A stretch of 64,000 bases of DNA from Eudorina sp. 2006-703-Eu-15 (lineage: Eukaryota; Chlorophyta; Chlorophyceae; Chlamydomonadales; Volvocaceae): NCBI GenBank assembly GCA_003117195.1, contig BDSI01000004.1:615290-679289 (forward strand), in the 5' to 3' direction. Each line of letters opens with the position of its first letter. Position 1 is the first letter of the stretch. Below are positions 40,001 through 51,310 of this stretch, in pieces. A program made the position numbers and the translations under genes. The notes under the pieces are model-generated. The model was not told the DNA's origin. It saw only the letters and a program-made list of their open reading frames with translations, and ran no database searches.

Positions 40001-40455
40001 GTCAAACGCCTAACTCTTTGGGGGCCGAGATAAACCGACAGGACCCAACATCATGCCATCACGCGTTTGGTTTCAATCGGACGGCCTGCTTCGCGGCGCA
40101 GGCGCAAACTGCAAAGTTCTGCTCATAAAAATGTTATATGACTAGCAGCAAGAAAGATAGAGTTGGTGCCATACACACGCGTAAGACATCGGAAACGCGC
40201 ACGTTTTGCTACATTCCTCCACGTTCGGCACTTGCCCTGAAGGCCGAAGCCGATGTAGTTTCGGATCCATACGCCTCCAACCTCATCGTTCGTCTCCAGG
40301 ACGAGCACCTGGCAACCAAGCTTGAGAAGTTGTCGCGCTGTCTGCAGCCCCGCCACCCCAGCTCCGACCACCAACACTTTCCGTAGTCGCTCAGGTGTTG
40401 GGACCAGACCAGCTCCGTCAAAGAAAAGGTGCTCGTAAGAGCGAGTCCGCTCCAT
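31003..40455 (-). CDS. flavin-containing monooxygenase with giant low-complexity C-terminal extension
   Basis: Exons (minus): 40455-40236, 39483-39251, 38426-38361, 37993-37655, 37167-37026, 36603-36563, 36144-35971, 35532-35329, 35141-34420, 34225-31003. 5364 nt, 1787 aa, phases consistent. FAD site GAGVAG at 31-36 followed by LETNDEVGGVW. FMO signature YAGIQLHAKDF at 178-188 (the F-x-G-x3-H-x3-F/Y pattern, with Y replacing F). NADPH site GAGKTA at 203-208. YCTGY near 359-363 is the C-terminal 'ATGY' element. These support a class B flavin monooxygenase that oxygenates N, S or carbonyl carbon of small substrates. Typical FMOs are ~450-550 aa; here the catalytic part ends near 475 and ~1,300 residues of Gly/Ala/Ser/Pro-rich sequence follow, mostly one 3.2-kb open exon. 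Intron 1 uses a GC donor (CAGG|GCAAGT). The extension is the least certain part; the terminal exon could contain undetected introns. Confidence 0.8.
36905..37015. repeat. (CCTGTCCCTC)n minisatellite in an FMO intron
   Basis: About eight 10-bp CTGTCCCTCC-type units lead into a CCCTCCCCTT tract that ends at the donor of FMO exon 5 (last exon base 37026). In gene sense it runs GTGCGTCTGGGGAGGG..., again an array starting at the 5' splice site. Confidence 0.9.
38731..38756. repeat. (CCCT)n microsatellite in an FMO intron
   Basis: TCCCTCCCTCCC run in the intron between FMO exons 2 and 3. A degenerate CTGTTCCCG 9-mer array also occurs at about 38999-39065 in the same intron. Confidence 0.9.
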
Positions 40456-41070
40456 ACCGTCACCGAAGTACCGCGGCCGGCTTGCGAGCCACCTCGGCGT
40501 CAAATTGGATCCATTTGCCAAAAGCACACTTAAACAAATGCCTCCTGAACATACGATGCGGTCACCACCAGCTGCACATTGTACTTGCCAATTACCTCCG
40601 TAAACATATATCAATTTGTGACGTCATAAGTTTAATTGTTCAGATACGTATTGCCGCACTGCGTCTGGCGCAAAGATGCAAAGAGCAGGCGCAGAAACCT
40701 GTACGGCAAATGGTTAATGGCTTCATTACATGGGAAGCATGAAACCCTTCTTCACATACTGATGTGAAGGTTGAATAGAGTTGCTGTTTTACAGGTGCTA
40801 TGGTGGACGTACTACGAAGAGTTCCGTTCTCGATGTGTTGGACTGAGTCAGAAACGGCACACGTCATTATGCATACGTATCATAATCTTCTTCAGTACGT
40901 GTGCCATAAGGGCATCACGTGCCGACAAATTTCTTCGGTCTGATGCCATGCTGAATTATGACGATGACGACGCAACAGTACGGACTAGACGAACCAGAAC
41001 TCACCAGTCCCCAAGCTGGGCCTTGTACGGAGGTCGCCCGCGGCACCTTTTTGGCGATGTTAGCCGGGTG

Positions 41071-41167
41071 CCTTCCCCCCCCGCAAACTTCCTCAAACTT
41101 TGCAGGCGGATTATATACATATCAAACTGTCTCCCTACCGAAATTGAGGAAGTTTTTGGGCGGGGGA
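41071..41167. repeat. imperfect inverted repeat / hairpin
   Basis: CCCCGCAAACTTCCTCAAACTT near 41078-41100 pairs with AAATTGAGGAAGTTTTTGGG near 41140-41160, enclosing an AT-rich loop. It lies just inside the left arm of the candidate element and could be a small nested MITE or a structural end. Confidence 0.6.
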
Positions 41168-41308
41168 CCCTTCTGAACATGGCGTCGCGCTGGGCGACGG
41201 ATCCCCAGCCTCCCCCCACGCAAAAAAACGACCTGTGAAGCAAATGCGCGGCCCCCAGAGACCTCCCTTTCTCCCGCAAACGATATTTAATGTCATTTCA
41301 AGTATTAT

Positions 41309-41328
41309 TTACACATGTACGCTTTACA
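41309..41328 (-). terminator. putative TGTAA poly(A) signals of the zinc-finger gene
   Basis: TTACA at 41309-41313 and 41324-41328 reads TGTAA on the minus strand, 340-360 nt past the stop codon at 41666. Inferred from motif and distance. Confidence 0.45.
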
Positions 41329-41665
41329 GCTGGCAGCACTGAGCATCCCGGCCCTGTCGACAGCTGACCCGTTGGGACCCGTAGACCCAGCCGCACACAC
41401 ACTTGACGAACAGTCCAGCTTGCAGCCCGAAGACATTTTAGTAGCATTCCGCGTAATCACAACAGAGTTAACGTCTCGCACGCGACGCGAATGAATGTAT
41501 GTAGCAGCATTACGATGATGGCACGGCAAGCGTAGTTGTCATACATTTGGCTTCTCATCACAGGCCCAGCCCCAGGCACCACGGCCCCAAGACCCCAACC
41601 AGTGCGTTCATACGTTGTTCATTGATTCATGCGTTCTTGCAAGTAGCACCTGACCCGGCAGACAC

Positions 41666-44246
41666 CTAACCCGCCAAACCACGCAGCCGGTTGTGCTGTC
41701 GCACTGACAAGTCATCGGCCGATTTGATGATGCGGCTGCTGCTTGCCTCCACCTTCACAATATACCTCTGGCGCAGCTTCGAGTCCACTGCATCCGCCTC
41801 AGCGCTGCCCCAGTCGCTGTCGAGCTCCTTGATATCGTAGCTGCGCTTGTGGCGCGGCGGGTCAGCCATCTGGAAGCCACGCAGCTCAACGGGCTGCAGC
41901 CTGAGTGCAGCGAGCCAGTCAACCTTGTCCGCCATTTGCATGATAAGCTCAATTGGCGGCTTGTATCCAAACAGCTGAACGAGCAACGGAAGAACGTCTC
42001 CACAACATTGGTGTCCCTCGCACGATCGTTAAGCTGCCGTTGGCAAGGTAGCCGCGCTATTAGCAGGGCCGATGCCGAAACGGCCCATAACCGCCCACCA
42101 CCGTCCCCTTCCCCCGATCCGCTTGCTCCTGCCGCCCTATCCGTCCCATTCCCGCCCGAACTTCCAGCCGCAGTCAACGCCGCAGCACCACCTGGAAAGG
42201 GACTTGACCGGCCACCAGGCAGGGGCGCAGCGAGTCCAACAGCTTCTGGCCCGGCCCGAAGACGGGCCGTGGGTCCTTGGCGTCGCGGACTGTGTCGAAC
42301 CCGGGCGCAGTGGTGACATCATGGAAGTTGATGCACTGACCGTCGTGGCGGAAGCGCACACCCACCCGCTTCGCCTCAGTCTCGTCTGCGTGCAGGACGC
42401 CCGCGATGGGCCGACGCACGATGACATCCTCCGACCCAGACGGCTCGCGCACGACCACCGGGTAAGTCTCGCCCGTCCGCTCGCTGAACTCCGCCACGGC
42501 CTCCCTCCGGAAACCCACCGGCGGGCCGCCAGCACGCCGGCACTCCTTCTCGAAGTCGTCAAGGGCCGTGTTGCTGGCCACGAGGAAGTTGCAGGGCCAC
42601 ACGCGCAGCTGCCTGGCAGTTTTTGGGCCATCCCCAGGGTCGACGACGGTTGCGGAGCCACCAACACCCCGCAGGTAGTCGATGACACGGCGCCCACCTA
42701 AAGACAATGAAGCGGCGACAGAAGACCAATGCTTAGCAGGATGCACTACCACAGCGACGTTCCAACTAAGCATATCGACATCAGTGACCCCCTCAACCCT
42801 TCCTTAGCATGGCAAGCCATATCTCGCCGAATCTTGCATCCCAATTCCTCCTCACATGGCAAGCCCGCCCTTCTGCTCACCTATCATCCGCAGGCCGAGT
42901 AGAAACTTCAGGAGAGCCGTGTTGCAGCCCGTGCCGCGGTAGCGAGCTTTGTTCGCCGTGGTGTAGCGGCCGAAAGTTGCCGCCACGTTGTAGAGGTGCA
43001 GAACGAGCAGCGGATGCGACTTCACGTTCAAATGCCCCGAAACCACGGCCTGCGCAAGGTTAACGAAGAGGTCACGGTAACCAGGCTCCTGCCGCTCCAG
43101 CGCCTCTGCGGCGTGGTTGAAGACCTTGAGGGGCCGCAGCTCGCGCAGCTCCACCATCTCAGCCTCAAGCGCGCCCATTTCCTCCATCAGCTGGTCCAGC
43201 CGCTCGCAAGCCTCCTGACGCGCCAGCTCGCACTGCCGGAGTCGCTCCACAAGCTCGCCCTTCGTGGTCTGCACCTCTGGCATAAGCGACTTCTGAACCG
43301 CCTTCAGCTGTGGTGCTATGCTCTGCATGCGCGCCGCGACCTCACGTGGCCGCAGCTTGCTGAATGGCACGCGAGAGTCGGCGGCTACAGCGTGCGGCCG
43401 GATCCCGCCACCGTACTGCGCGGCTTTGGGCTTGGCTGCGCACCAGCCAGCTGGGTGGTAGGCTGTGCACCGCCTGCCTGCACACGGCGTAGCTTGCCCT
43501 GCTTGCCTGCAAAGGCAACGAGTTACCGATAAGAGGTAACGAATAACTGCAAGCAGCCCAGGTGACATAACGAGGACCCACCTCGCCACCTGGCGTTACC
43601 GTGCCCAACGCTTGAGCAGGGGTGCCACCAGGCGATGCAGGGACGTCCGACAGGCGCGGTGCCCCCTTCTCTGCACGCATGTCCACCAGCTCGGTCAGGT
43701 TGTGTGCTCTGGCAATTGGGTCACACTCGCCGATTGCGCACCTGGCGTCCCGGGTGGGCCACGTTTCGGAGCAACCTCCGCTGCAGCTTCTTTGCCAGCT
43801 GCATCCCCATCCCCGCCCCGAGGTAATGGGCTTGTACCACGCAACGGAGCGCGGCGCGGTCCCAACATAACCGATCCGTGCTCAGCTGCCAGCCGTGTTC
43901 CCTCTGACGCGCGCGGTTCGCGTGCAGCCGCGACTTCCTCGCGGCGCACGGGGAGCCATGGCAACCGCCGAGCGAGAGCGGCACCTGAGGGTGTATTGTT
44001 ATACACCCGCAGTGCCTCGGCGACATTATTATAGTGTATGTTGCAGAGGTGCTCGCCGCTCCAGGAGACCGCTCCAGCGCCGGCATTCTGGGTGTGTTTC
44101 GGGAAGCGTCCCGGGAGGAAACGCTCACATAACAACTGTCTATGTTCGGGAGCCAAATTTTGAAGCTCGGATGGTATCCTTTTATAACGTTTGCCCTCTA
44201 ACTTTGTATTACAGCATGCGCAGCGAAGTATTTCCCGCGGGGGCAT
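41666..44246 (-). CDS. C2CH zinc-finger / coiled-coil protein, putative transposase or domesticated transposase
   Basis: Exons (minus): 44246-43742, 43670-43590, 43506-43444, 43384-42881, 42697-42192, 41974-41666. 1968 nt, 655 aa, all phases consistent, ATG 44246. The intron 43443-43385 is only 59 bp, so the two smallest exons are less certain. The N-terminus carries C9-x2-C12 and, 55 residues later, C68-x2-H71 (CACCNTKLEG ... HLCNIHYNN), a C2CH arrangement like a THAP-type DNA-binding finger though with a longer spacer. Residues ~235-290 are a strong coiled coil (KGELVERLRQCELARQEACE, EEMGALEAEMVELREL). Next come a conserved-looking helical block (HPLLVLHLYNVAATFGRY, TALLKFLLGLRMIGGRRV) and a region with VLHADETEAKRV and INFHDVTTAPGFDTVRD. 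I do not recognise the C-terminal two thirds. Zinc finger plus zipper plus an unknown large domain resembles P-element-type transposases, and the inverted repeats around it fit that, but no catalytic triad could be assigned. Confidence 0.6.
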
Positions 44247-44478
44247 TGCAATGGATGTGGTTCATAGTCAGTTGAGCGAATTGATTCAAACCGCGTTACA
44301 GTATTGGAGTTAAGTATATCTAGAGGACGTATGTTCAATTTGACGGGCTGCGGTGCGGCGAGCGCTGAGTTCTAACATGGGAAAGGTCCGCCCCGCCCAA
44401 AATGGCTGTACGGCAACCAGCTTGGGGACTGGTGACCAGAACTAGACGAACCAGAAGGCTCATGGACCGGTACTGTTG

Positions 44479-45822
44479 AAATGAGTAACACCACTTGAAC
44501 ACGTATGATAAACGCAAAGAGGACAGTCTCGTCAAGTCGCCTTTTTTGCGGCGAAAATAGGCAGGAAGAACGGCGTTCTCCCTCCGCATCAATATCCTAG
44601 TCCGTGGTATTAGACCTTGTTAGGACGTGCAACACTTTCTTATTCCAGTGCCGACCGTCTCTGAATTGCCATCGTAAGCACTGCCCGCACAGGGCCGGAC
44701 ACACCTACTGCCAGCTCAGCGCATCCCCTTAACCCGTCCCTCGGTAGGCCCCCACCCCGGTCTTCGCAGCTGTTCTGCAAGGCATCTAAACCGCCTCCAA
44801 ACAGACAGCATACAGCAGGGTGGGCACCATGTGCGCGTGTGCCAGTGCGCCCACTGCCGCCTCCTGTTGAGGCGTCTCTCATCGGCTCGCCGCGCCAGCC
44901 CGCCCTGGTCTGTTCCTGCTCGTGACATTTCCATCACTTGTACGTAGGCGGGTACTGGGGAAATGTACTTGCAGCAAGCTTGCCACGCCCACAGGTACGA
45001 GTTCCAGCGCGCTGACGACGGGTTCCAATTCGATTTCTGCATAACTTGTATCTTCATTAAATCTATGTTGATATCATATTTACAGTTGCCGGAAGGGTTT
45101 GGATTGGGAATACAGTCCGCGCCCAGTCTCACACTTGCGCCCGCGCTGCTGCCATCTTCGCCTCCCGCTCCCTGCCCCTGTCACGCAGCTGCCACTCCGT
45201 CGGCCCACCCAATCAGAGGCGCAGCCAGCCCCGCACCGGACCGCACTTCACCGCACCGGATCGGACCGCATTCGCGGCATTGGCCCCGGCCCCTTCCCCC
45301 CAGTGCCGCCGTGGTCTCCGGACGCTCAATGATGCCCACCAAGCGCCGTGTCCGGGACCACCGGCAGATCAACACCCACTCATGGCCACCAGCTTCCGGC
45401 CTCGGACCACCCACCCACTCACCCAGGCTCAGTTCCTGGCCCCTGGTACGGTGAGGCAGCAGGTGAAGGGATGGCACCCCTTGCCCCCAAAGCACAAGCC
45501 AATGCCCTCCGCGTCATCTTGTGTCTGGATTCGCCCGGGTTTGATCTGGGTTCGATCTGGGTTTGAGCTGGATCCCATCTGGGTTCGCCTGGATTCATCA
45601 CAGCTCCTCTTCCACTCAAACGTCACCCGCCACCCGCCACCCTCCCCTCGTCCCTGACTCATCTAGGGAGTTCCGCCCACGCCGGGCCAAACCCGGAGCT
45701 GCACTGTGCGGTGCTGTACCTTGCTGTGCTGCGCCATGCTGTCCTGTCTGTTGTGCATGCCGGCCTGGCCCGCTCCCCGGTCGGTTCTGCGTCCTTCGCC
45801 CCTCCTGCCTCCTGCATCGCCT
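44479..45822. other. intergenic stretch
   Basis: Lies between the zinc-finger gene unit and the stop of the PEP-mutase-family gene. Minus-strand reading 44716-45132 contains an unusually AT-rich, Asn/Trp-rich segment around 45000-45110, but it lacks an ATG start and splice partners, so it is not called. Confidence 0.5.
45080..45084 (-). terminator. putative TGTAA poly(A) signal of the PEP-mutase-family gene
   Basis: TTACA on plus (TGTAA on minus) lies in a locally AT-rich stretch ~740 nt past the stop codon at 45823. Confidence 0.3.
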
Positions 45823-48800
45823 TCACTCGAGGAAGATCTGCACCACGTCATTGCCGGTGGGGATGCTGACCAGTGGCTGCCCAGGCTGCGGCCGTGCCGC
45901 CCCAGGCCCCATGGCCTGCTCCAGAAGCGCCTGCGGGCGGGCGGGCGGACAGGTGGGCAAGACGAATGAGCTCGAAGCCATGAAGGATTGCAGCAGACCG
46001 AGGCAGCGGGGGCCACCGGCGCTGCACGGGGGCCAACCAGAGACGAGACGGCAAGGCTGAGCCTTTTTTTTCCACAAAGCCACCGCCGTACTGTTCAGGG
46101 CGTGCGAGCGCTCTAGGTCGAGCAAGGAGGGATGCGGCCCCTCACGGCCCTCACGCCCGTTGCTGCCTTCCCCAGCAAACGGAGGAGAGTGCTTCGGCGG
46201 TCTCTCTTTCCGTTAAGGCTGGGTTAGCAGCCCTTGCCAAGCGTCAGGCCCGGTCAGATATGTAGCACACGCACGCATCGGATCCCCGTCTCGTTCTCTT
46301 ATACACACACGCACACACGGACGGATTCACGTCTCATCTCCAGGGCGTGACTTGGGGTTCGTGGTCGGGTCCTCAACATTATGGGAAGTATGTTGGCAAA
46401 CGGTCTGGGTCAGGTCAGTTCCTTTGCTCAACACCCACACCCACACTCACACCCACACTCACTTTTCATCTCTTTTGAATTATCTCTTTTCAATTAAACC
46501 CACACCCACACACCCACACACACTCACCTCGATGTTGAAGCCCGACACCTGCGGCACGAGCGCCGTGAGTCCGTTCAGGAAGCCCGCCGGAACCCGCGTC
46601 TCCAGCTTCACCAGGCCCGTGGCCGCGTCGGAGATGCGCACCCGCAGGCTCCGGTTGCGGCGGTACGCGGCGTCGTCCTCGGCACCGCCTGCGGAGCCGC
46701 TGCTGCTGCTGCTGCTGCCGCCGCCGCTGCTGCTGCTGCTGCTGCTGCCCATGTTACTCGGATACAGTCCGGTCGTGGTAGAGGACGTAGAGCTGGAGGA
46801 GGAGGAGGAAGGCGCAGAGCGGATCTCGGGCGGGAGAGGCCAGGAGGTAGCGTCCTCGGGGGGGACAGTACGACCTGCGGGACGAGCCCAGTACGGAGGC
46901 CGTCACGCGGGCGGAGACCGAGAGGATTATTATTAAGGATGTGCAACGTGATCGACGGAGTGACCTACTTCTCCCAAGGGTTGTGACGCGCTGGGTACAG
47001 TGGGCGGGGGTCGAACCGCCGGACCGCAAGGCCCCCCGTGTGTGTGAAGGTCGGGCTGGTCCGAGCCGGCAGGCGACAGCTGTCTCCCATGCCGCCTGTT
47101 ACTGCACGTCGTTCAAGACAGCGGACCCGTACCAAACTTCCACACGTCCACACTATCGGCCTCCTCACACTCTCCGCACTCTTGACACACACACACACAC
47201 ACCTTCACACACACCCCTCACACCGCCCCTCACAAACCTCCTCACACCGCCCTTCACACCGCCCCTTAACACTCCTCCGGCACGGCCTCGCACCTTCCAC
47301 CACGACCTCGGGCTCCACCACCGGCGGGGCGGCCGCCCGCGGCGGCGGGGGCGGCGGCGGGGCGGGCGGGGGCGCCGCAGCCGGCACGGAGGTGGGGTTG
47401 CTGATGGCGTACCGTTGCTCCTCCTCGAAGTACTCCTGCGGCATTGGGTGTGGGGCAGTGGATGCGGGGGTTGGATTATGGGAACGCAAAGGCGGCGCTA
47501 GAACCCATTTGCCGGTCCAGTCACCCGTGTCCTGGCTGTTGGTCGGTCGGTCGGTTGACACCCCAGCAGCCAGTACAGTCGAGTCTTCATAGGATATTTC
47601 CATATTTGCTCAGGCAGCAGCGCAGTATAAATATGTCTTCCAGTTTCCTATACCCCACCGCCCACACCCCACAGCCGCACCCCACACAGCCCACACCCAC
47701 CGGGAAGCCCACCGCCGCCTGGATCTCCGCGAAGCTGCCCAGCGCCTCCACCGGCGGCACCCGGCCCCTCCGCAGCCCCACCAGCGCGTCCTGCATGGCC
47801 CGGATGGACACCCCCAGCAGCGACAGCGGGTAGGCCACCAGCTTGAAGCCCATGGCCTGCAGCGCGGAGGGCGGCAGCACCGGCGTCTTGCCGCCGCCCT
47901 CCAGCATGTTGGCCATCTGGGGGGGCCGAGGAGGTCAGGGGCCAGGAGGTCAGGGGCCGAGGAGGTCAGGGGGCCAGGAGGTCAGGGGCCGAGGAGGTCA
48001 GGGGCCGAGGAGGTCAGGGGGCCAGGAGGTCAGGCGGGGTCGGGGGCCAGGAGGTCAGGGGCCGAGGAGGTCAGGCGGGGTCGGGGGCCAGGAGGTCAGG
48101 GGCCGAGGAGGTCAGGCGGGGTCGGGGGCCAGGAGGTCAGGGGCCGAGGAGGTCAGGGGCCGAGGAGGTCAGGGGCCGAGGAGGTCAGGGGGCCAGGAGG
48201 TCAGGCGGGGTCGGGGGCCAGGGGGTCGGGGGGCCAGGGGGTCGGGGGGCCAGGGGGTCGGGGGCCAGGGGGTCGGGGGGCCAGGGGGTCGGGGACCAGA
48301 TCAGCGGGTCCGCCGGCAAGGAATGGTTGGGGGCGAAACACGAGAAGCAAGCCTCGAACAGACCCCGGCAGATGGGACCCGCCCCTCACGAACTTGTGCT
48401 CTGACAGCCGCAGCGCCAACATGTCTACCAATGCCCTGTACCCTCCCCCCTCCTGGAGCGGTCGGGGGCGCCTTCGAGGAGGGGGTAGGACCCCCCACAC
48501 AGCAATGCCCTGGCCACCTGCCTTGGGTACGGCCGCCGCCGCGCCGCCCAGCCCGGTGAATGCGCGCATCTCCGCCTCGCTCTCCAGCGCGTCGATGAAC
48601 AGCACGTCCGCACCCGCCTCAGCGAAGGCCTGCAAGTCCGGGGGCGGAGGGGGTGTAGGAAATTGGTAGACATACTTGGCTTTCCCCCTCCGGGGCCGGA
48701 GGGGGGGAGGCCGTGGGCGGACAGGAAAGCCGACACGGCCCGGGTCACGGTGACGCGGGGTGTGAAACGCCGCACGGATTATCATGACCCTCCTGCCTAC

Positions 48801-50962
48801 TCCACCTGTCTCCAATCCACCTTCCCTCCTGCCTACATGTGTCCTTGAAACTAGCTGAGGGAGGCAGGGATCGGGGAACCACGGACAGGAACCCAGCCCC
48901 TTCCCCCCGCGCAGCTGTCTTCTGTGGGAATACCTGGACGCCACCAACACCACCACCGGCACCACCGCCACCTCCACCACGACCTGCCAACATCTTTGCG
49001 GCCTACCTCAGAACCCCCACCCACCCACCCACCCACCCACGCACCTCCGCCCGCCACAAAGCCTCCTCCAGCGACACCGCCTGCCGGGCGTCTGTCCGCG
49101 CCACAATGAGGATGTCCGCGCCCTCGTCCCTGTCGCCAAGAGCGGCCGGGCCGGGCAGGCGAGGGGAGGGGAAGGCGGTGCAGGGTCGGTTGACGGCTGT
49201 GACCGCGGCGTGCTGGGTGCCGGACCGCCAGGCCAGGGTGCATGGTGAGGGCGGCGGATGCTGCCAGGGAAGGGCAGGGCTCAGAAAGACTGTGTGGTGG
49301 AGGCTGTGTGGCGGAGGCGGCGTGTGTGTGGGAGGGGGAGGCAGGGCTGTGGAGGCAGGGTGATGGGGGCTGGGACCCTGTGCTGGGTGTCCCACGCCCA
49401 CAGCCAACTGAGCTCCAGTTACCATACCTGTTTGTTGCGGTCCGTCCCGCTGGCGGGGGCATCGGCGCATGGCCCTGGTGGGAACAGCCCTTACCTGCCG
49501 CGGACCCGGCGACCCCATCGCCCGCGATGTCGATCGGCCTACTTCCGCTCCCCGGGCAGGTATCCCCCTCCCAATGAGCCCGGCCGGCCCCGAACGGGAC
49601 CACCCTCTTCACAACACAACACACCCTACGACCCCCCGTCCCCCGCCTGGCTCCGCGTCGTTTCCAGCCAATTTGCACCTCTGCGTGCACCTTCTTTCAC
49701 CTTCCCCGAGGCCAGTGATACCCCGCTCCTCGTTTCAAGGGCCCCCGCCCGCACTCTCCCACCCGCCACCCCCACCTGGCATCCACCGCCGCTCGGATGC
49801 GCGACACCGCCTCCTCCCGGCTCACCACCTTCTTGCCCCGCACGTGGCCGCAGCTCTTGGGCGCCACCTGGTCTTCAATCAGGATACCCGCGAAGCCGGC
49901 CTGGGGGGCGGAGGGGCGGGGTGGGGGGGGCCAGGGGGGCGTGAGAGCAGGGGAGGGTATGGGAAATAGCGGGCGAGAGCAAGGGAGGTCCTTGGCAGGG
50001 GCTCAGGCGGGGGCGTGCGTGGTGGAGGGTGGAGGGGCACGGGCGCGTTTGCGTCTACCTGCGGTGCACCGGCGCGGTGTCGGCCTGCTGCACGCCCTCA
50101 GCAGGCCGCTCACTCGCCCCTTCTCCTTCCAACACCACCCCTTGCGTTGTGTACTGCTTCCCCCTGAAACGTGTCGACCCAATGTACCATCCAACTGCTT
50201 TTCTTTTTGATCCCGTTCACACAAGCGATGTTTTACCTCATTCATAAGCGCTTTTTTCCTCATTGACAGACACATTTTCACCTCATCCACATACACATTT
50301 TTTTACCTCACTTGCAAGCGCATTCCCGGGTGACCCTGCACCGCACCTGCGCGTAGCCCCGGACGGTCCTCTTCACGTTCATGGCATTGCCGTACCCCGT
50401 GTCGCCGTCGCCGATCACCGGCAGGTGCCGGGTGGCCTCGTGGATGTAGCGACCCTGGGGTCGGAGAGAGGGGTGTACCGCAGGCGCGGGATGGCCTTGT
50501 ACGGCAGGTGTGTACGACAACGGCAACACTGTTCGGCATGGACGAGGTCAAGGCGGCGTCTAGAGGAGGTCCAGGGAGGCGTGGGGGGAGGTCAGACGAG
50601 TAGTCGCCGTCGCACGCAGGTCGGGTTTTTATCTGTTGTACAGCCGGGAGGACGCGGGGGGAAGGGCTAATGGATACTTGGGGAAACGCCGGTTCGCCGA
50701 TCCGTCCCGTACACCCGTGATGTACGTACGGCCGTGCTGACGCACCGTGTCCACCATCTCGCCGTACGAGATCAACCCGGTGTCGGGCGCCCCCAGGCGT
50801 GCCGCCGAGGTGCAGAAGCCGCTCATGAAGGCGTACGGAAAGCCGGCCTGCTCGATGAGCTTGGCGGAGAGCGCATCGTGGCAGCAGGGGCCCTGGGGGA
50901 CGGTGAGGGTGCAAGCGGGATACCCGAGGGGGAGATTGTGTGTTTTTGTATGTGTGTGTGTG

Positions 50963-50993
<31 letters not shown>

Positions 50994-51310
50994 AAATGCG
51001 TGGCTCTGACTGCATGGAGCGCATCGGGTGGTCCTCATCATCTGTGGGGCCGTTGTCCGAGGCACAGCACGCGAGGCTCTTCTCGGGGTAGACGCTCCCT
51101 AAATTCTGTTGGGACGTGTCCTGCGCTCACCAGCAGGATCTCGTTGCCCCTCAGCAGCCTGCGCAGCTTCTCTGTCCGGCTGTTCTTGAACGTCGCCGAG
51201 ACGGCGACGCAGGAGCGACGCCCCGGCACCGCGCCGCGCCACCGCAGCGGGAGGCGCGCGGCTGTGGCCGCGCCCGCATTGGTGCGGGACAGGGACGTTG
51301 CGCACTGCAT
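45823..51310 (-). CDS. isocitrate lyase/PEP mutase superfamily enzyme (carboxyvinyl-carboxyphosphonate phosphorylmutase-like), plastid-type
   Basis: Exons (minus): 51310-51131, 50892-50746, 50454-50347, 49900-49776, 49129-49045, 48629-48522, 47916-47701, 47435-47294, 46874-46528, 45930-45823. 1566 nt, 521 aa. The first 40 residues (R/A/S-rich, no acidic residues) look like a transit peptide. The core follows the family: CHDALSAKLIEQAGFPYAF, DGDTGYGN (125-132, metal and substrate loop), EDQVAPKSCGH (catalytic Cys at 162), ADILIVARTDAR, MANMLEGGGKTP. The KxCGH loop points to a C-C lyase (2-methylisocitrate or dimethylmalate lyase type) rather than a true P-C mutase. After residue ~330 come a Pro/Ala-rich linker, a Ser homopolymer and an extra domain (RVRISDAATGLVKLETRVPA ... 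NDVVQIFLE at the end) absent from bacterial homologues. The intron after exon 6 appears to use a GC donor (AAG|GCAGGT). It is divergent from the CDKAL1-like gene. Confidence 0.85.
47922..48297. repeat. GGCCGAGGAGGTCAGGG-type minisatellite in an intron
   Basis: Alternating ~16-17-bp units (GGCCAGGAGGTCAGGG, GGCCGAGGAGGTCAGGG, GGCGGGGTCGG) fill most of the intron before exon 7 of the PEP-mutase-family gene and degrade into GGGGGTCGGGGGCCA units at the far end. Confidence 0.95.
50945..50993. repeat. (GT)n microsatellite
   Basis: About 22 TG units with one CG interruption, in the intron between exons 1 and 2 of the PEP-mutase-family gene. Confidence 0.95.

Larger units (their letters stand above)
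40973..44478. mobile_element. candidate 3.5-kb transposon-like unit around the C2CH zinc-finger gene
   Basis: Imperfect inverted repeats flank the gene at 41666-44246. The right arm is about 44372-44478, the left arm about 40973-41068. The best-matching block is an identical 19-mer (CCAGCTTGGGGACTGGTGA at 44417-44435; its reverse complement at 41001-41019). Further matches in the same order are CTAACAT, AAAGGT-CCGC, GTAC and an outer TACTGTTG (44471-44478; CAACAGTA at 40973-40980). A CTAGACGAACCAGAA segment lies between in both arms but in the same absolute orientation. I could not fix the true ends or a target-site duplication, so mobility is inferred. Confidence 0.45.

Noticed and set aside
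44716..45132. 138-aa minus ORF with Asn/Trp-rich, non-repetitive content
   Set aside because: Starts at GTG, not ATG. No acceptor or donor joins it to another exon, and the region fits the 3' flank of the PEP-mutase-family gene.
47930..48300. Regular tandem array that might suggest a CRISPR
   Set aside because: Units are contiguous with no unique spacers, and it lies inside an intron of a eukaryotic gene.
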